DNA of 64,000 bases. Origin: Leptospira perdikensis (GTDB taxonomy: Bacteria > Spirochaetota > Leptospiria > Leptospirales > Leptospiraceae). The position numbers were made by a program, and so were the translations under genes. Location of the stretch: assembly GCF_004769575.1 (NCBI RefSeq), contig NZ_RQGA01000013.1, forward strand, positions 248,001 to 312,000. The letters are read 5' to 3'. The notes below the pieces were generated by a model. That model did not search any database. It was not told the DNA's origin and was given only the letters and a program-made list of their open reading frames with translations. Shown piece by piece: positions 1 through 8,298 of the stretch; positions within the stretch are counted from its first letter, which is position 1, and each line of letters opens with the position of its first letter.

Positions 1-22
1 TTTCTTTTCCGGTTAAAATCAC
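1..22 (-). CDS. dcd: Probable dCTP deaminase, N-terminal fragment
   Basis: Only the first seven codons lie in the window, running off its left edge: GTG start at 22 and residues M-I-L-T-G-K-E. That opening is typical of dCTP deaminase, which makes dUTP for thymidylate synthesis. The stop of the crotonase gene just upstream (TGA ending at 26) leaves a 3-base gap, so the two look co-transcribed. A GGGAGA sequence inside the end of the crotonase gene could serve as ribosome binding site. Seven residues cannot prove the assignment, and an alternative ATG at 28 in another frame cannot be excluded. Confidence 0.4.
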
Positions 23-25
23 GGA

Positions 26-799
26 TCATTCTCCCTTAAAATTAGGTTTTCTTTTTTCAGCAAACGCTTGTAAGGCCTCAATTCGATCTTTTGTGCCTAT
101 AGTTTCAAAATAACACAATCTCTCCCATTCTAAGGCAGATTCTATTGGTAATTCCAGTCCACGGCGTACCGCTTTTTTGGCTGCAGAAACAGCGATAGGT
201 GCAGATTCCGATATCTCTCGCGCTAAGGCAAGAGAAGATTCCCGTAAATGGTCTGGTTCAAAACTTTGCGAAACAAGGCCTCGGGCCATTGCTTCCTTTC
301 CCGTTAGCTTTTTACCTGAAAATATCCATTCCATGGCCGTTGACTCCCCTACAATACGGGAAAGCCTTTGGGTTCCACCAGCTCCTGGAATGATTCCAAG
401 TTTTGTTTCTGTAAGCCCCATTTGTGCCGATTCACTCGCATAACGAATATCACATGATAATGCTAATTCCAATCCACCACCAAAAGCAAATCCGTTGATA
501 GCTGCGATGGTGGGAATGGAAAGACCTGCCAATTCAGAAAAACAAAGATTGATATCTCTAAGAAATTTTTTTACCTGTGGCTCAGACATGGATTTCCTTT
601 CTTTCAAATCGGCACCTGAAGAGAACGCATCTCCAGTACCTATGAGGACCAGGGCACGTGCCTGGCTTTTTTTCACTTCCTGAATCTTTTCTCTCAATTC
701 TGCGAGGAGTTGCACGGAAATTGCATTTTTTGCCTCAGGACGGTTCAACTCAATCAATGCTACATAAGTATGGTGGGTTTGGAGAGTGACAGTGTTCAT
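26..799 (-). CDS. Enoyl-CoA hydratase/isomerase (crotonase) family protein
   Basis: A 257-residue single-domain crotonase, the usual length for this family. It acts on acyl-CoA thioesters in the cytoplasm, most likely hydrating an enoyl-CoA in fatty acid or branched amino acid breakdown. The oxyanion-hole segments are visible (SGADL near residue 61-65 and GGG at 107-109), and the two acidic residues used by hydratases are present as Glu111 (GGLELALSCD) and Glu131 (LTETKLG), 20 residues apart as in true hydratases. The AUH-like region after Glu131 (IIPGAGGTQRL) points to a hydratase rather than a dehalogenase or thioesterase. The ATG at 799 follows a strong GGAGGA site. The exact substrate cannot be told from sequence. 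Confidence 0.93.
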   Translation of the reverse strand: MNTVTLQTHHTYVALIELNRPEAKNAISVQLLAELREKIQEVKKSQARALVLIGTGDAFSSGADLKERKSMSEPQVKKFLRDINLCFSELAGLSIPTIAAINGFAFGGGLELALSCDIRYASESAQMGLTETKLGIIPGAGGTQRLSRIVGESTAMEWIFSGKKLTGKEAMARGLVSQSFEPDHLRESSLALAREISESAPIAVSAAKKAVRRGLELPIESALEWERLCYFETIGTKDRIEALQAFAEKRKPNFKGE

Positions 800-868
800 A
801 GAATTTCCTCCAGATGAAAAAATAGAAATGAAAACTGTTTTGATTTTCCGATAATGGAATCAGCTGTC

Positions 869-1561
869 ATGAGAAGGATTTTATACACAATCGGATTCTC
901 ACTAGTACTTGGAAACAGTTTTTCCTGTATATCCTCCTCCGCTGAAGATCCTTTAGCGGCCCTTCTGACTTCACCACCAGTGGTTTCGTCAGTGACGCCC
1001 CAGATTGGAACTCCCGCTCAAAACAATCTCAATGCGACTTATTCCGCAACAGAAGTTGTGATCAAAGGAGAGAACTTTGGTCTGGAACCGATAGTCCGGT
1101 TCAACGATACTGTTGCCACCATCACCCTAAATATTGGAACTGAACTTTACACTAAGGTTCCCGATGGAGCATATTCTGGATTTATCACAGTTTCCAAGTC
1201 AGGTGGTTCTTGTTTACCGAATTCAAAAACGGGTGTCAACTGTGCTGGAATGGAATACTTTATCGACTGCTATGCGGTGACAAACAAACAATACGGTTCA
1301 GAAATTGAATTAAAACAAGGCCAAAGTCTATCTGTAGAATTTGACGGGAATGAAACCAAAGCCTTCCATACAGACACTCTGTTAGCCACCCGAAATTTAA
1401 CCATTGGATGTGAGAGTGTTGTGACTGTTAGAGTATTTAACAGGTCTTGTCAGGCTACAGATTATGTGTTACAAAACGATCCAATCATCCCATTCCCTGC
1501 GGGAGTTGCAACACAGTTTTACATTACTGCTGAATCGGCTACTTGTAGTTTAGTTCTTTAA
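869..1561 (+). CDS. Putative lipoprotein with IPT/TIG-like domain
   Basis: A 230-residue exported protein. I start it at the ATG at 869, because the residues that follow (MRRILYTIGFSLVLG) form a signal peptide ending at a loose spirochaetal lipobox, NSFSC; an in-frame ATG at 854 would add five residues. Residues about 35-105 have the pattern of an IPT/TIG immunoglobulin-like fold: VSSVTPQIGT, then VVIKGENFG, a short loop and VRFNDTVATI. The C-terminal half contains several cysteines (CLP, NCAG, DCYA, GCES, RSCQ, ATCS) that could form disulfides in the periplasm or at the surface. No enzyme motif is visible. Its end overlaps the end of the convergent gene by four bases. Function unknown; a surface binding or structural role is inference. 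Confidence 0.75.
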   Translation: MRRILYTIGFSLVLGNSFSCISSSAEDPLAALLTSPPVVSSVTPQIGTPAQNNLNATYSATEVVIKGENFGLEPIVRFNDTVATITLNIGTELYTKVPDGAYSGFITVSKSGGSCLPNSKTGVNCAGMEYFIDCYAVTNKQYGSEIELKQGQSLSVEFDGNETKAFHTDTLLATRNLTIGCESVVTVRVFNRSCQATDYVLQNDPIIPFPAGVATQFYITAESATCSLVL

Positions 1562-3045
1562 AACGATTTGTTTTTAACAAATCGTTTGAAGATAATAATA
1601 TTAGCCGCGCCCATCCACTCATTCATATGTTCTCGGAAAATAAGATCTCTAGGTTTTGAATTTTTTATTTCTTCATCCAATTCATCATACTTTTGAATGG
1701 TGAGTTTCGAAATTTCTTTATATTTCTCTTCAATCATTTCCGTTAATTTTTTGAGCAAAGCCAAATTATTTTTTTCTTCACCTACATTTGGCAATATGAT
1801 TTCGTTCCAATAATCGATCACATGTTTTTTGACATATTCACCAGGAATGGTTCGAATTACTTTTTTACCATCGGTTCCACGTGCATGGATATAACCCGTG
1901 TTTACTTCCATTAAGAATTTTTTTGCAATCATGTAAAAATGAGAAGGCCCTAAATGAAATAAAAACACATATTTCACTTGGTTTGGAATCATCATATTCA
2001 TCAGGATTATATTTTCACAGAACAGGAAGAACTGTTTTAAAAAATTCTGATATTCCACTTCAAAATCGTCTGCAGACTTATTTTTCTTTTCTGTACTTGT
2101 CAACGACCGAATGAGTTCAGCGCGTAGCACTTGTTCATCAGCACCCAGATGTAAATCCATACTAATTGCCGTTTTAAATAAGGCTTTTTCAGCCAAATAT
2201 TTATCCAACTCGTATCTGAAAAAATAGTGTTGGTCTGAGTTCCAAGTATATTTTCCATAAGCTTGGATATAATTAGTCGCACCCTCTTCCTTCAGTTTAG
2301 CTTTTTGGTTGGCCCATTCCTTTTTTTTATCCGAATCGACATTAGCTTTTTGAATTACTTCATCGGCTTTGTATACAATTCCAGAATCTTCTGGTTCAAG
2401 AGAGGCCGGTTTATCATATAAATTTTCATCAAAAATCGTAGACAATCGGTAAACGACTCGGTCACGGAACTTTGGTTTGGTGGGTTTGTATTCAGATAAA
2501 TAATTTGGGTTATCAATCTGTAAAATAAAACTCATCCGTTTAAGAAAAATCTCAAGTTGGTTCAACCTTTCCAATGCAGGTAAAATTCGATAATTTAACA
2601 AAGCATTGGTTTGGAAATCTGAATCGCTAAACTTAGCATTCGAAACTGCATCTCGTAAAAAAACCCAACCCTCTTTAGTTTCTATATAAAAGTACCGAAG
2701 CATTTCAAAGATTAAGTGGAATTGAACATAATCGTCTCGACTCACCTCATCTAAATTACGTGAGAAATAACGGGAGTATTCTTTTCTCACTTGCGCATAC
2801 ATATGTTTTTCATCTAAGTTAAAGATGATCTCTTTGATTTTTTTTTGGGACTTATCTAGTTCTTGATCGAGGTTTTTTCGAAAGGAAAGGATTTCGCGTT
2901 TGTTGGCTTCGGTAAGTCCGGTACTAAGAAACTGGAGGAAACTTCCCACCAAGTTCTGAAAACCGGTGAGGAAATACACATAACCTTTTTTGAAATCGGT
3001 AAGTAGGTCTAATTCGTTCCCACCCCCTTGGTTCTCTATAGACAT
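1558..3045 (-). CDS. Conserved-looking hypothetical protein, helical, 495 aa
   Basis: I do not recognise this family. The 495-residue product has no signal peptide and no clear membrane segment. It is rich in Lys, Glu, Leu, Phe and Tyr, and the composition and spacing suggest a mostly alpha-helical cytoplasmic protein; residues about 45-75 (KREILSFRKNLDQELDKSQK) look like a coiled coil. No nucleotide-binding or metal motif stands out. Codon use matches its neighbours, so nothing suggests recent transfer. It lies 43 bases downstream of the VOC-domain gene on the same strand and may be co-transcribed with it, although no good ribosome site precedes the ATG at 3045. Confidence 0.75.
   Translation of the reverse strand: MSIENQGGGNELDLLTDFKKGYVYFLTGFQNLVGSFLQFLSTGLTEANKREILSFRKNLDQELDKSQKKIKEIIFNLDEKHMYAQVRKEYSRYFSRNLDEVSRDDYVQFHLIFEMLRYFYIETKEGWVFLRDAVSNAKFSDSDFQTNALLNYRILPALERLNQLEIFLKRMSFILQIDNPNYLSEYKPTKPKFRDRVVYRLSTIFDENLYDKPASLEPEDSGIVYKADEVIQKANVDSDKKKEWANQKAKLKEEGATNYIQAYGKYTWNSDQHYFFRYELDKYLAEKALFKTAISMDLHLGADEQVLRAELIRSLTSTEKKNKSADDFEVEYQNFLKQFFLFCENIILMNMMIPNQVKYVFLFHLGPSHFYMIAKKFLMEVNTGYIHARGTDGKKVIRTIPGEYVKKHVIDYWNEIILPNVGEEKNNLALLKKLTEMIEEKYKEISKLTIQKYDELDEEIKNSKPRDLIFREHMNEWMGAANIIIFKRFVKNKSF
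1561..1587. terminator. Hairpin between convergent genes
   Basis: A 12-base-pair perfect inverted repeat (arms 1561-1572 and 1576-1587, 3-base loop) directly after the stop of the rightward gene and inside the last codons of the leftward gene. It is placed like a two-way terminator, but neither side has a long T run (at most TTTT), so intrinsic termination is uncertain. Confidence 0.45.
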
Positions 3046-3088
3046 ACCAAGAGGATAGTAAGTAAGATTTTTAAAAAATCAACAGGAT

Positions 3089-3439
3089 TTAGTTAGAGTA
3101 GAAAATCTCTATTAAATTTTGGCTTGGATCGGCAAACGTAAGGCATTCCCCAGAATCAGTTCCTTCTGGTCCTTTGATGATCTTTACGTTTTTTTCCTCA
3201 AGTTCGCTGATGGCTTCGGTGAAATCATCCACATCCATCACAAAACTAAGGATGGGGAGAGATCTGTCTGAAACTTCTGCCTTCACCAATCGGATCCGAA
3301 AGGAATCCAGAGAAAGAATTGCTTCAGTCGCCTTCTTTGTCTCCACTTCGAAGTCAAAAATGTCCCGGTAAAAATCGATAGAGGTGTCGAGTTGGGAGAC
3401 TGGGATACTGACGTGGCCAATGCCTTCTACAATAATCAT
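3089..3439 (-). CDS. VOC (glyoxalase/bleomycin resistance) family protein
   Basis: A 116-residue single VOC domain. It opens with IGHVSIPVSQLDTSIDFYRDIFDFEV, which gives the first beta strand with a His metal ligand, the helix and the FYRDIF motif typical of the fold. It ends with FADPSQNLIEIFYSN, where the Glu of LIEIF is the usual last metal ligand. Members bind a divalent metal and act on small molecules (glyoxalase, dioxygenase, epimerase or antibiotic binding), so the family is clear but the reaction is not. Start ATG at 3439, preceded by AAGGTG. The closest relatives are probably lactoylglutathione-lyase-like proteins, but the sequence does not settle that. Confidence 0.88.
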   Translation of the reverse strand: MIIVEGIGHVSIPVSQLDTSIDFYRDIFDFEVETKKATEAILSLDSFRIRLVKAEVSDRSLPILSFVMDVDDFTEAISELEEKNVKIIKGPEGTDSGECLTFADPSQNLIEIFYSN

Positions 3440-3578
3440 AATGGAATTACACCTTCGTGAACTTTTCTGTCATCATGCTTGAAAAACCGGCTTTGTCGAG
3501 AAAAAAGCAATTTCCCTCTAACAAACTCGAAACTAAAATTTGAATTCCAATTCCAACTTAGGAAAAAAGAATCAAAAT

Positions 3579-4043
3579 ATGAATGCATTTCGGATTTCAC
3601 TCATCGTTTTAGCCATTTTGGCCCTTTCTTGCAAGGAAGAGGTCGTTCCTTTTAATAATGCCCACGAAAACCTAGTGGCGAAACTCTTATCTGAGAACCA
3701 AATCCTTCTCGAAGAGTATCTAAAAGATGATCCAAAGCCGAATTGGAAAGTTTTTTCAGAATCACTTGATGCTTTAAAAGCCGGTGGACATCCAAAATTA
3801 AAGGCCTGGGCCGAAACCTTGAGCCCTCTCCTCCCACCAAACGGAACCGACTTAGAAACTAGTTATGAAAAAATTTCCAAAATACAAGAAATATTGGTTC
3901 AAATCAAAACTGAAGTACCAAATCAATCCAAGTACAATCGTTTTTACTGTCCTATGGTTGATAAGTCATGGTTAATGACAGGAAGAGAAGTAAAGAATCC
4001 ATATGCTCCTGAAATGAGGGATTGTGGAGAACTAATACAATAA
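3579..4043 (+). CDS. Putative lipoprotein with DUF3347-like C-terminus
   Basis: A 154-residue protein. The ATG at 3579 is chosen over a TTG at 3540 because the next residues (MNAFRISLIVLAILALSC) form a compact lipoprotein signal with lipobox LALSC. The middle is helical. The C-terminus carries the pattern YCPM - W - EVKNPY - M - CGE (about residues 121-151), which matches the conserved end of DUF3347 domains, found near or fused to heavy-metal efflux (CusB-like) proteins. The Cys, Met and acidic residues there could bind a metal; that is inference. The next gene begins only three bases after its stop, so the two are probably one transcript. Confidence 0.68.
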   Translation: MNAFRISLIVLAILALSCKEEVVPFNNAHENLVAKLLSENQILLEEYLKDDPKPNWKVFSESLDALKAGGHPKLKAWAETLSPLLPPNGTDLETSYEKISKIQEILVQIKTEVPNQSKYNRFYCPMVDKSWLMTGREVKNPYAPEMRDCGELIQ

Positions 4044-4046
4044 TCC

Positions 4047-4967
4047 ATGCCAAAATGTTTCCTCGGTACATCCTTATATGAAGCCTGCCCTCCCAGTTGC
4101 AGGCTTTCATTCGCTAAACAAGACGTAGATGAAGATTGTATTGCGAAAAATAAACTCGAGGCATTTTTACAGGATAAAGTTACATTCAAAATTGGATTTT
4201 CTGCATTTTCACAAATTCCAGCAAAAACTCTAGAAAAATTCATTTGGACTTCCAAAGATAATTTAGAATTAATTTCTTACTTTCTCTACATCGGTGAACC
4301 CACTCTTGTAAGGGAGATCATTGAATCGTTTTCTAATCACACATTAAGTTATCTTTTTAAATGTGATTTTGAAAACTATATGAACATCCGAGATTCAATT
4401 AAAAGAGAAAAGTCCATCAAACATATGTTTGATATTCGAAGTTTTAAATATTGGACTTTTGTAAGTTACCTGCGTATTTGTGATTTGATTCAGTATTTTG
4501 TACGTTATCTAAAAGAACCAGAGTATGCATGCCAATTTATTGTCATACTACCTTCAGAAATCGTTTCTAACCTAAACAAATACACAGGGCTCGATTTTGA
4601 AGAAGAAAAGTCTTTATATACTGCGCTTGGAGATTCGATCTACGAATTACCATTACAATCGCCAAAAATCTACGAACATATGATGCAGTTATTCGCCGAG
4701 GATTTCGAAGTATCGATTATACTTTCGACTATGGAAGGCCTCATTCATAGACAACAATTGATCTTAGAAACGAGTGAAAAACTTCATACTTACATAGCAG
4801 AACATAGAATTGATAAGAACTTTCAGTTTATTTTTTCGGAATTGAACGGGATGGAAATTGGAACAGCTTCAGAAATCTTAAACCAACTTCTCGAAAAAAA
4901 GATGATCACGGTATCTCAAAAACTCATGATCATCGATTTTCTTGAAACTGGTAAATTAGAATTGTAG
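4047..4967 (+). CDS. Hypothetical protein, 306 aa
   Basis: Not recognised. The product has no export signal. A Cys-containing N-terminus (CFLG, EACPPSCRLSF, DCIAK) is followed by what looks like an all-helical body with many aromatic residues. There are no obvious membrane spans and no catalytic motif. It starts (ATG 4047) three bases after the DUF3347-like lipoprotein gene and lacks its own clear ribosome site, so it is probably translated by coupling with it. Whether the two proteins act together is unknown, and different compartments are predicted (envelope versus cytoplasm). An 18-base perfect palindrome lies inside the gene at 4416-4433. The stop codon lies in the left arm of a long hairpin. 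Confidence 0.7.
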   Translation: MPKCFLGTSLYEACPPSCRLSFAKQDVDEDCIAKNKLEAFLQDKVTFKIGFSAFSQIPAKTLEKFIWTSKDNLELISYFLYIGEPTLVREIIESFSNHTLSYLFKCDFENYMNIRDSIKREKSIKHMFDIRSFKYWTFVSYLRICDLIQYFVRYLKEPEYACQFIVILPSEIVSNLNKYTGLDFEEEKSLYTALGDSIYELPLQSPKIYEHMMQLFAEDFEVSIILSTMEGLIHRQQLILETSEKLHTYIAEHRIDKNFQFIFSELNGMEIGTASEILNQLLEKKMITVSQKLMIIDFLETGKLEL

Positions 4968-4999
4968 AATAAACTAACCTTCGCTAGTTTATTCTACAA
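4962..4999. terminator. Long hairpin between convergent genes
   Basis: A perfect 15-base-pair inverted repeat (arms 4962-4976 and 4985-4999, 8-base loop) that includes the stop codon of the rightward gene and precedes the end of the leftward MFS gene. The symmetrical position suggests termination or 3'-end protection for both transcripts. There is no T run after either arm. Confidence 0.55.
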
Positions 5000-5011
5000 A
5001 ACTTGGTAATC

Positions 5012-6235
5012 CTATCCTGCAATTTTAACTTTTTTAGCAAGATAAATGCTAAACAACAAACTAAACACAGATATCATCCCAACTAATTCGTAATTTACTA
5101 ACTGATTATCGGGAGTTTGTACCAAAATGAGACCAGCAAGATAAGATGCGGCACCCGAAGAAATTTGTTGGATGGCTGAATTCACAGACATAAAACTCCC
5201 ACGAATCCTTGGTTCCACAGCGGAGGTGATCATAGCAAATGCTGGTACCATTCGTCCCGAAACTAAAATCATAAAACAAGTAGTGATGACAAGAACTACA
5301 GGTAACGATGTTTTTGTCAAAGTCACAACGGCCACAATCGGAATCACTGCAATAATCGAAATGATTTGATAAACAACCAACTTTCCGTAACGGTCGGATA
5401 GTTTTCCAATGAATCTGCTAGTAAAAAATGTAAACAAACCACCAAAGAAATAAATGTATGGAAGTTCACTAACCGCCAAACCAACATTAGACACAAGAAA
5501 TGGACTTAGGAAAGGAATGATGGTAAATCCACCAAACATCAAAAAAACCATAAAAAGAAAAGGGGCCATATGTTCTTTTTTAGTAATCACTTGTTTTAAT
5601 GATTTTAGTTGAGATTGTTTTGGATGAACCTCAGAATCCAAATGGTAACGAATCGATGGCAAAACTTTGTATGCGATCGGTAAAATCAAAAACCCAGCAA
5701 TTGCCAATGACAAAAATGGGAAGTGCCATCCGTATTTATTGGCTAACGAAAGGCCAATGGGAATTCCAATTACGGATGCTACTGAGAAAGAACTCATCAC
5801 GACACCAGTTGCTGTTCCCCTTCTAAAAACAGGGATAATATCTCCAATGATGGAAAGGACGGTTGCTCCAATCATTCCGCCAAAACCACCGGCAACGATC
5901 CTAGCAAAGAGTAAAAATCCGTAATTAGGGGCAAAAGCACAAAGTAAAGTTCCAAAAGAGAATCCGAAGAACAAAACAAGAAGGCTCATTTTGCGATCAT
6001 AAGAATCCAAAAACAAAGCCCCAATGAGCCCGAATATACCGGCACTGATAGAATAAGAGGAAACAAGGAGGCCAAAGGCTGCGGAGTTGATTTTGAAACT
6101 GTCCATAAACACAGGCCCCAGGGGCATCATGATGACAAAATCCAAGATGTGTAAAAATTGGAGGGCTGCGAGGATGAAGATAATGGCTCTTTCTTTTTGG
6201 ATGGTATGAAGCGGATGGGTAAGAGGTTGGCTCAT
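5012..6235 (-). CDS. MFS transporter
   Basis: A 407-residue major facilitator superfamily permease with about 12 hydrophobic spans in two halves. The cytoplasmic loop between spans 2 and 3 contains LDSYDRKMSLL, a variant of the MFS motif A, and the equivalent loop of the second half has GKLSDRYGKL, a good match. Start is placed at the ATG at 6235 (MSQPLTHPLH) because the longer reading frame would overlap the divergent promoter region. The general look (Ara-J/NepI-like efflux permease) suggests drug or metabolite export across the inner membrane, but no substrate can be inferred. It is divergent from the SDR gene, with 88 bases between the starts. Confidence 0.88.
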   Translation of the reverse strand: MSQPLTHPLHTIQKERAIIFILAALQFLHILDFVIMMPLGPVFMDSFKINSAAFGLLVSSYSISAGIFGLIGALFLDSYDRKMSLLVLFFGFSFGTLLCAFAPNYGFLLFARIVAGGFGGMIGATVLSIIGDIIPVFRRGTATGVVMSSFSVASVIGIPIGLSLANKYGWHFPFLSLAIAGFLILPIAYKVLPSIRYHLDSEVHPKQSQLKSLKQVITKKEHMAPFLFMVFLMFGGFTIIPFLSPFLVSNVGLAVSELPYIYFFGGLFTFFTSRFIGKLSDRYGKLVVYQIISIIAVIPIVAVVTLTKTSLPVVLVITTCFMILVSGRMVPAFAMITSAVEPRIRGSFMSVNSAIQQISSGAASYLAGLILVQTPDNQLVNYELVGMISVFSLLFSIYLAKKVKIAG

Positions 6236-6323
6236 AAAACTAATATTGACCAGCCGTTCAAAATTTCCAAAACTATTTAGTTTCGAATTGCCAACTTTTA
6301 CATTCCGTAATAAATTTCCCTCT

Positions 6324-7103
6324 ATGAAATACGCGTTAATTACAGGTGCTTCCACTGGACTCGGAAAAGATTTTGCTCTGACTTTGGCTAAAAAGGGTTA
6401 CACTCCTGTTTTAGTTGCTCGAGACTCAAATCGACTGAAGGCATTGGCCGCAGAGATCAAAAGCAAATACGGGATCCAAAGTGTTGTCATCGCTCAAGAT
6501 TTAGCAAAACCAAACTCAGCCGAGGTTCTATACAAGGCAGTCAAAAAACTAAAGTTATCCATTCACTGTTTAGTGAACAATGCTGGTTTTGGTCTCAATG
6601 GAGAATTCCATAAAAATTCTTTTGAAAAAGAATCCCAATTGGTCCAACTGAATGTCACAACTCTCGCAGAACTTTGTCATTTGTTTTTGCAAGATATGGT
6701 CGCAGCAAAAGATGGTTATATTCTTAACGTTGCATCCACTGCAGCCTACCAACCTGGCCCTCTTATGTCCAACTACTATGCATCAAAAGCCTATGTCCTT
6801 TCACTTAGCGAAGGACTGGCAGAAGAAGTGAGAGATTATGGTGTTACTGTAACATGCCTTTGTCCAGGACCAACACAAACTGAATTTTTCGAAAGAGCGA
6901 ATATGACTAAAATCAATTTGGTAAAGTCATCATTTCTAATCATGAAATCACAAGATGTAGTGGATAGCGGGCTTGATGCTTTGTTTAGTAAAAAAGTAAT
7001 TAAAATTCCTGGTTTTATGAACTTTCTAGTCGCACAATCCGTTCGAATCTCCCCAAGATTTCTCGTTCGTAAAATTGCGAAGTTTTTACACCAAGCAGGA
7101 TGA
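6324..7103 (+). CDS. Short-chain dehydrogenase/reductase (SDR)
   Basis: A 259-residue classical SDR. The dinucleotide-binding TGASTGLG is at residues 7-14, the NNAG motif at 85-88, the catalytic Ser near 138 and the YxxxK active site at Tyr151/Lys155. Arg33 after the second strand (VLVARDSNRL) favours NADP(H). It resembles the DltE/YqjQ-like group that reduces ketones or fatty-acyl derivatives; the substrate is not evident. The ATG at 6324 is chosen because the SDR fold begins immediately (MKYALITGAS), while a longer frame from 6246 would add residues without similarity and run into the divergent start. Its stop is at the start of the aminotransferase gene, so the two are probably co-transcribed. 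Confidence 0.9.
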   Translation: MKYALITGASTGLGKDFALTLAKKGYTPVLVARDSNRLKALAAEIKSKYGIQSVVIAQDLAKPNSAEVLYKAVKKLKLSIHCLVNNAGFGLNGEFHKNSFEKESQLVQLNVTTLAELCHLFLQDMVAAKDGYILNVASTAAYQPGPLMSNYYASKAYVLSLSEGLAEEVRDYGVTVTCLCPGPTQTEFFERANMTKINLVKSSFLIMKSQDVVDSGLDALFSKKVIKIPGFMNFLVAQSVRISPRFLVRKIAKFLHQAG

Positions 7104-7104
7104 T

Positions 7105-8298
7105 TTGACCAATTCAAAATTTTCATTTTCTAGTCGGTTTCAGTTGTTAGGTGATTTGAATTCAGAAAACAAAATCTACCAAACCAAACAAAACTTAGAA
7201 AAATCCGGAAATGAGATTTTTGATCTTACCAATTCCAATCCTACAAAACTAGGGTTGGAATTTCCACCTTCCGCTTTGTCTCATATATTTTCAAACTTAG
7301 ATCTTAGCCAATATGAACCCCAACCAGAAGGTATGGAATCTGCAAGAAAAACCATAGTCGCAGATTACAAAAATCGTGGAATTCAAACAACTACTTCCGA
7401 TTTGATTTTAACGGCGAGTACTTCAGAAGCTTATTCCTATATTTTCAAACTATTCACAAACCCTGGTGATGAAGTATTAACACCAAATCCTGGTTATCCG
7501 CTATTTAGTTTTCTTATTGGACTCGAAAATCTAAAGGAAGTCCATTACCCACTCAAGGAAGATCCTGAGACCGGAAATTGGATTTATTCTGCAGAAACCA
7601 TTGCCAATTGTGTGAGTACGAAAACAAAACTCATCATTCTAGTCAGTCCCGCAAACCCAACAGGTTCCAGAACCACTACAAAGTTTTGGAAAGAATGGGA
7701 GGCAATGGGGCTCCAAATTCCCATTCTCTTAGATGAAGTCTTCGTGGGTTACGAGTTCTCTGGCGAGCCCCACCAAATTCCAGAGGCTCCCAATTTCCCT
7801 CTATTCGTTTGTAACGGATTTTCCAAAATGTTAGCTCTTCCAGGACTCAAATTAGGATGGATTCTTACCAAAGGCCCAGAAGTTTACAAATCGGAAATTC
7901 AGAAAAACTTAGGTTTCATTGCGGATACTTATCTTTCCGTAAACGCCCCTGTGCAACTTGCAACACCAGAACTCATTCCCTGGAAAACGATGATTCAAAA
8001 TCGCATACGAACAAGAATTATGCGAAACATTGCACAGTGTATTTTATTTTCGGAAGGGAATTCCAAGATCATAAATAAACCAGCCGTGGAAGCCGGTTGG
8101 TATTTTCTATTGGATTTGGATTTGGATAAAAAAGATGAAGATTTGGTTTTAGAAATATTATCTGCAACCAAAGTGTTTTTACATCCCGGGTCATGGTATG
8201 GATTTTCGCATAACCGTTGTATACTAGTGATTAGTTTAATTTCTGATGAAGAAGTTCTACGAAGTGGACTTTCAGCCCTTCAATCCTTTCTCAAATAA
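7105..8298 (+). CDS. Pyridoxal-phosphate aminotransferase, class I/II
   Basis: A fold-type I PLP enzyme of about 397 residues. Numbered from the TTG at 7105, visible landmarks are NPGYP in the large domain, the Asn of SPANPTG (about 184), the Asp of LLDEVF (about 210) that contacts the pyridine nitrogen, and the PLP lysine in NGFSK (Lys241). It transfers amino groups between an amino acid and a 2-oxo acid in the cytoplasm; the donor is not evident. The start is uncertain: TTG at 7105 has AGGA four bases upstream and barely touches the SDR stop, whereas TTG at 7075 would overlap the SDR gene by 29 bases. The 3' end overlaps the convergent patatin gene by 19 bases. Confidence 0.88.
   Translation: MTNSKFSFSSRFQLLGDLNSENKIYQTKQNLEKSGNEIFDLTNSNPTKLGLEFPPSALSHIFSNLDLSQYEPQPEGMESARKTIVADYKNRGIQTTTSDLILTASTSEAYSYIFKLFTNPGDEVLTPNPGYPLFSFLIGLENLKEVHYPLKEDPETGNWIYSAETIANCVSTKTKLIILVSPANPTGSRTTTKFWKEWEAMGLQIPILLDEVFVGYEFSGEPHQIPEAPNFPLFVCNGFSKMLALPGLKLGWILTKGPEVYKSEIQKNLGFIADTYLSVNAPVQLATPELIPWKTMIQNRIRTRIMRNIAQCILFSEGNSKIINKPAVEAGWYFLLDLDLDKKDEDLVLEILSATKVFLHPGSWYGFSHNRCILVISLISDEEVLRSGLSALQSFLK
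8205..8214 (-). repeat. GTTATGCGAA word
   Basis: Exact copy; in the aminotransferase gene it is read TCG-CAT-AAC (Ser-His-Asn). Confidence 0.6.

Noticed and set aside
177..443. Open frames on the strand opposite the crotonase gene
   Set aside because: They lack ribosome sites and recognisable domains, and the opposite strand encodes a well conserved enzyme.
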